Part shown: piece after piece, positions 7,184 through 9,153 of the stretch
How the letters are laid out: each line of letters starts with the position of its first letter
Numbering within the stretch: position 1 is the first letter of the stretch
Position numbers and translations under genes: made by a program
Notes under the pieces: model-generated
The model's input: only the letters and a program-made list of their open reading frames with translations
Databases searched by the model: none
What the model was told of the DNA's origin: nothing
NCBI GenBank assembly: GCA_964625745.1
Contig: CAZVCJ010000160.1
Coordinates: 1-9,153 of the forward strand
Source of the DNA: CAZVCJ01 sp964625745
GTDB lineage: Bacteria; Chloroflexota; Anaerolineae; VGOG01
Direction of reading: 5' to 3'
DNA: 9,153 nt

Positions 7184-8239
7184 ATGAGCAAAAAAGGGCG
7201 GAAACGGCCATTACGCATCATCAACAGCGTCGCCCCCATCCGCATCTGTGACAATGGCGGCTGGACCGATACCTGGTTCGCCGAGTATGGCAAGATCTTC
7301 AACATCGGCGTCTATCCATACGCGGAAGTGCAGATCGAAGTCTACCCACGCAACGACCAGGAAGAGCGCGTCGTCATCTACGCCGAAAACTACGGCGAAC
7401 GGTATGTACGGCGCCTCAAAAAGACGACCTGGGATCGGCATCCGCTGCTGGAGGCCGCCATCGAGCGCATGGGCGTGCCTGATGACATCGCCATTCAGGT
7501 CGCCATTTTCTGCGAAGCGCCGGCCGGTGCTTCGACCGGCACCTCGGCTGCCGTCACCGTCGCCCTCGTTGGCGCTTTGGATTGCCTCACACCCGGCCGT
7601 CTGACCCCGCACGAAGTTGCCTACGTGGCCCAATCTATCGAAACAGAGATGCTCAAACAACAGTGCGGCATTCAGGATCAGCTTTGTGCGGCCTATGGTG
7701 GCATCAACTACATCGAGATGTTCCAGTATCCCCATGCCTCGGTGTCGCAAATTCAGGTGCCTGACCCCATCTGGTGGGAGCTGGAACGGCGGTTAGCTCT
7801 TATTTACCTGGGTAAATCCCATCACTCGTCCCAGGTGCACGAGAAGGTGATTCGCTACCTGGAGGATGCCGGGCCAACTGCCAAACAGCTCGAAGCACTG
7901 CGGGCCACTGCCGAACCTTCGCGAGATGCCCTGTACGCTGGCGATTTTGTGGCTTTGGGGCAGGCCATGATACAGAACACAGAAGCGCAGCGAAACCTGC
8001 ATCCTGATCTCATCAACCCCGATGCCGACCGCGTCATCGAAGTTGCCCAGGCCCACGGCGCATGGGGCTGGAAAGTGAACGGTGCGGGCGGTGAGGGCGG
8101 TTCGCTCACCATTCTGAGTGGGCCTTTGTCCCACGTCAAGCGGGCTATGATCCGCGAAATCGAACAGGAAAGCTCACTTTTCCAGAACATCCCCATCTAT
8201 CTCAGTTGCTTCGGCCTACGCATTTGGGAGACTCAGTAG
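7184..8239 (+). CDS. GHMP-family sugar kinase (HddA/fucokinase-like)
   Basis: Predicted 351-aa ATP-dependent small-molecule kinase of the GHMP superfamily. The N-terminus has APIRICDNGGWTDTWFAEYG, matching the substrate-side motif of heptose-phosphate and fucose kinases (usually APLR...GGGTD). The phosphate-binding loop is PAGASTGTSAA (113-123), a variant of the usual PxGSGLGSSSA. GIQDQ (162-166) with D165 is the likely catalytic segment, and GAGGEGG (300-306) is motif 3. Closest named relatives appear to be D-glycero-D-manno-heptose 7-phosphate kinase and L-fucokinase; the substrate is not certain. It probably phosphorylates a sugar. The ATG at 7184 is chosen because AAGGG (7169-7173) lies 10 nt upstream. 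The alternative GTG at 7151 sits inside a hairpin. A 63-nt gap holding that hairpin separates it from the preceding gene. Confidence 0.9.
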   Translation: MSKKGRKRPLRIINSVAPIRICDNGGWTDTWFAEYGKIFNIGVYPYAEVQIEVYPRNDQEERVVIYAENYGERYVRRLKKTTWDRHPLLEAAIERMGVPDDIAIQVAIFCEAPAGASTGTSAAVTVALVGALDCLTPGRLTPHEVAYVAQSIETEMLKQQCGIQDQLCAAYGGINYIEMFQYPHASVSQIQVPDPIWWELERRLALIYLGKSHHSSQVHEKVIRYLEDAGPTAKQLEALRATAEPSRDALYAGDFVALGQAMIQNTEAQRNLHPDLINPDADRVIEVAQAHGAWGWKVNGAGGEGGSLTILSGPLSHVKRAMIREIEQESSLFQNIPIYLSCFGLRIWETQ

Positions 8240-8261
8240 ATCCAAGATTCCCAGCAGAGGC

Positions 8262-8296
8262 GGCTCCCATGCTGCCGGTTCGCGGGCGTGGGAGCC
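8262..8296. repeat. Hairpin downstream of the kinase gene
   Basis: An 11-bp stem with one T-G pair (8262-8272 with 8286-8296) lies about 20 nt after the kinase stop. A run of five T occurs at 8310-8314, too far downstream for a standard intrinsic terminator, though it could slow readthrough. The rest of 8240-8347 shows no gene and no other clear signal. Confidence 0.6.
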
Positions 8297-8347
8297 CAAT
8301 GGCACTGACTTTTTCAACCTGTGCGGTTAGGCCCAGGCTGCGCGGGA

Positions 8348-8588
8348 CTAAAGTCCCATGCGCGTCAAGCTAAGGCGGCAGCCTGCGGGAAAATGGTTGC
8401 TTGCCAGCTCCGCCGTGGCATAAAGTGCCACGGCTACGAAGCTGCCATCCCGTAAACGGGATTCTTGAGCCCGATTTCATCGGGCGGGAGCTTTGTAGCA
8501 CGGCCACGCCTGTCCTGAGCAAGGTCGAAGGATCATGGCCGTGCGGCCCCGGCAAGCACGATGCTACCCTTAACTTGACGCGCGTGGG
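8348..8588. repeat. 241-bp tandem repeat, unit 1
   Basis: Unit = 7-bp spacer CTAAAGT (8348-8354) plus a 234-bp body bounded by 20-bp inverted repeats (8355-8374 and 8569-8588, 18 of 20 matching). Nested stems inside: 8398-8405 with 8551-8558; 8412-8420 with 8426-8434; 8435-8443 with 8489-8497; 8447-8453 with 8456-8462; 8469-8475 with 8479-8485; 8498-8506 with 8536-8544. The last stem has a 22-bp TGTCCTGAGC...GTCGAAGGA element (8511-8532) in its loop. The sequence left of 8348 does not resemble a unit end, so this looks like the left edge of the array. Short ORFs recur in every copy but show no protein features. Confidence 0.95.
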
Positions 8589-8829
8589 CTAAAGTCCCAT
8601 GCGCGTCAAGCTAAGACGGCAGCCTGCGGGAAAATGGTTGCTTGCCAGCTCCGCCGTGGCATAAAGTGCCACGGCTACGAAGCTGCCATCCCGTAAACGG
8701 GATTCTTGAGCCCGATTTCATCGGGCGGGAGCTTTGTAGCACGGCCACGCCTGTCCTGAGCAAGGTCGAAGGATCATGGCCGTGCGGCCCCGGCAAGCAC
8801 GATGTTACCCTTAACTTGACGCGCATGGG
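8589..8829. repeat. 241-bp tandem repeat, unit 2
   Basis: Differs from unit 1 at three positions, all transitions: A at 8616, T at 8805 and A at 8825. The 8825 change restores a perfect junction palindrome with unit 3: 15-bp arms 8815-8829 and 8837-8851 around CTAAAGT. The short element is at 8752-8773. Confidence 0.95.
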
Positions 8830-9070
8830 CTAAAGTCCCATGCGCGTCAAGCTAAGGCGGCAGCCTGCGGGAAAATGGTTGCTTGCCAGCTCCGCCGTGG
8901 CATAAAGTGCCACGGCTACGAAGCTGCCATCCCGTAAACGGGATTCTTGAGCCCGATTTCATCGGGCGGGAGCTTTGTAGCACGGCCACGCCTGTCCTGA
9001 GCAAGGTCGAAGGATCATGGCCGTGCGGCCCCGGCAAGCACGATGCTACCCTTAACTTGACGTGCGTGGG
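8830..9070. repeat. 241-bp tandem repeat, unit 3
   Basis: Differs from unit 1 only by T at 9063, which still allows a wobble pair in the outer stem if the unit is transcribed. The short element is at 8993-9014. The near-identity of the units points to recent duplication or gene-conversion-like homogenisation. Confidence 0.95.
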
Positions 9071-9153
9071 CTAAAGTCCCATGCGCGTCAAGCTAAGGCG
9101 GCAGCCTGCGGGAAAATGGTTGCTTGCCAGCTCCGCCGTGGCATAAAGTGCCA
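9071..9153. repeat. 241-bp tandem repeat, unit 4 (cut by window end)
   Basis: The first 83 bp of a further unit, matching units 1 and 3 over its visible length, so the array continues beyond the window. The total copy number is unknown. Confidence 0.93.

Noticed and set aside
8370..9074. Repeated 61-71-aa open frames on both strands of the array
   Set aside because: They recur only because the units are near-identical, and they run through stems and the short element with no ribosome sites or domains.
8348..9153. CRISPR array
   Set aside because: The whole 241-bp unit is repeated, with no short repeats separated by variable spacers and no cas genes nearby.

Overview
The window is GC-rich bacterial DNA with five genes, all on the + strand, separated and followed by several families of palindromic intergenic repeats. 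Gene content (a cobalamin-methyltransferase-type URO-D protein, a cytoplasmic GH38 mannosidase, a CehA/McbA-type PHP hydrolase and a GHMP sugar kinase) together with the repeat types (CCCTCTCCCC/GGGGAGAGGG blocks, CTAAAG-looped hairpins, and a small TGTCCTGAGC...GTCGAAGGA palindrome) suggests a member of Chloroflexota, probably Anaerolineae-like. This is a judgement from general familiarity, with no rRNA or marker gene in the window to confirm it.

Layout. (1) 83-1174: a divergent URO-D superfamily protein that lacks the usual Cys metal ligands and is visibly less GC-rich than the other genes. (2) 1161-1418: two head-to-tail copies of a C-rich/G-rich repeat. The first copy supplies the stop codon of the upstream gene. 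(3) 1478-4405: a GH38 alpha-mannosidase with a complete catalytic set, carrying a nested short repeat in frame near its C-terminus. (4) 4402-4470: a hairpin repeat interrupted by the same short element. (5) 4500-5942: a PHP-domain CehA/McbA-family metallohydrolase, overlapping by 4 nt (GTGA) with (6) 5939-7120, a second URO-D protein with an intact H-x-C...C zinc site like that of corrinoid methyltransferases such as MtaA. (7) 7120-7163: a perfect 14-bp-stem hairpin. (8) 7184-8239: a GHMP-family sugar kinase resembling the HddA/fucokinase branch. (9) 8240-8347: a spacer with one hairpin. (10) 8348-9153: a tandem array of nearly identical 241-bp units running off the end of the window.

How the genes may work together. 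The mannosidase, PHP hydrolase and kinase show no signal peptides, so the proteins probably act in the cytoplasm on imported material. A reasonable reading is a carbohydrate-use locus: the mannosidase releases a sugar, the GHMP kinase phosphorylates it, the PHP hydrolase cleaves a phosphoester or related bond, and the URO-D proteins perform a methyl-transfer or decarboxylation step. The only strong evidence of co-expression is the overlap between the PHP gene and the second URO-D gene. The shared pathway is inference.

The most striking non-coding feature is the 241-bp array. Each unit is bounded by 20-bp inverted repeats and contains a nested, non-crossing set of stems covering most of its length. 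It could be an amplified MITE-like element or a structured RNA.
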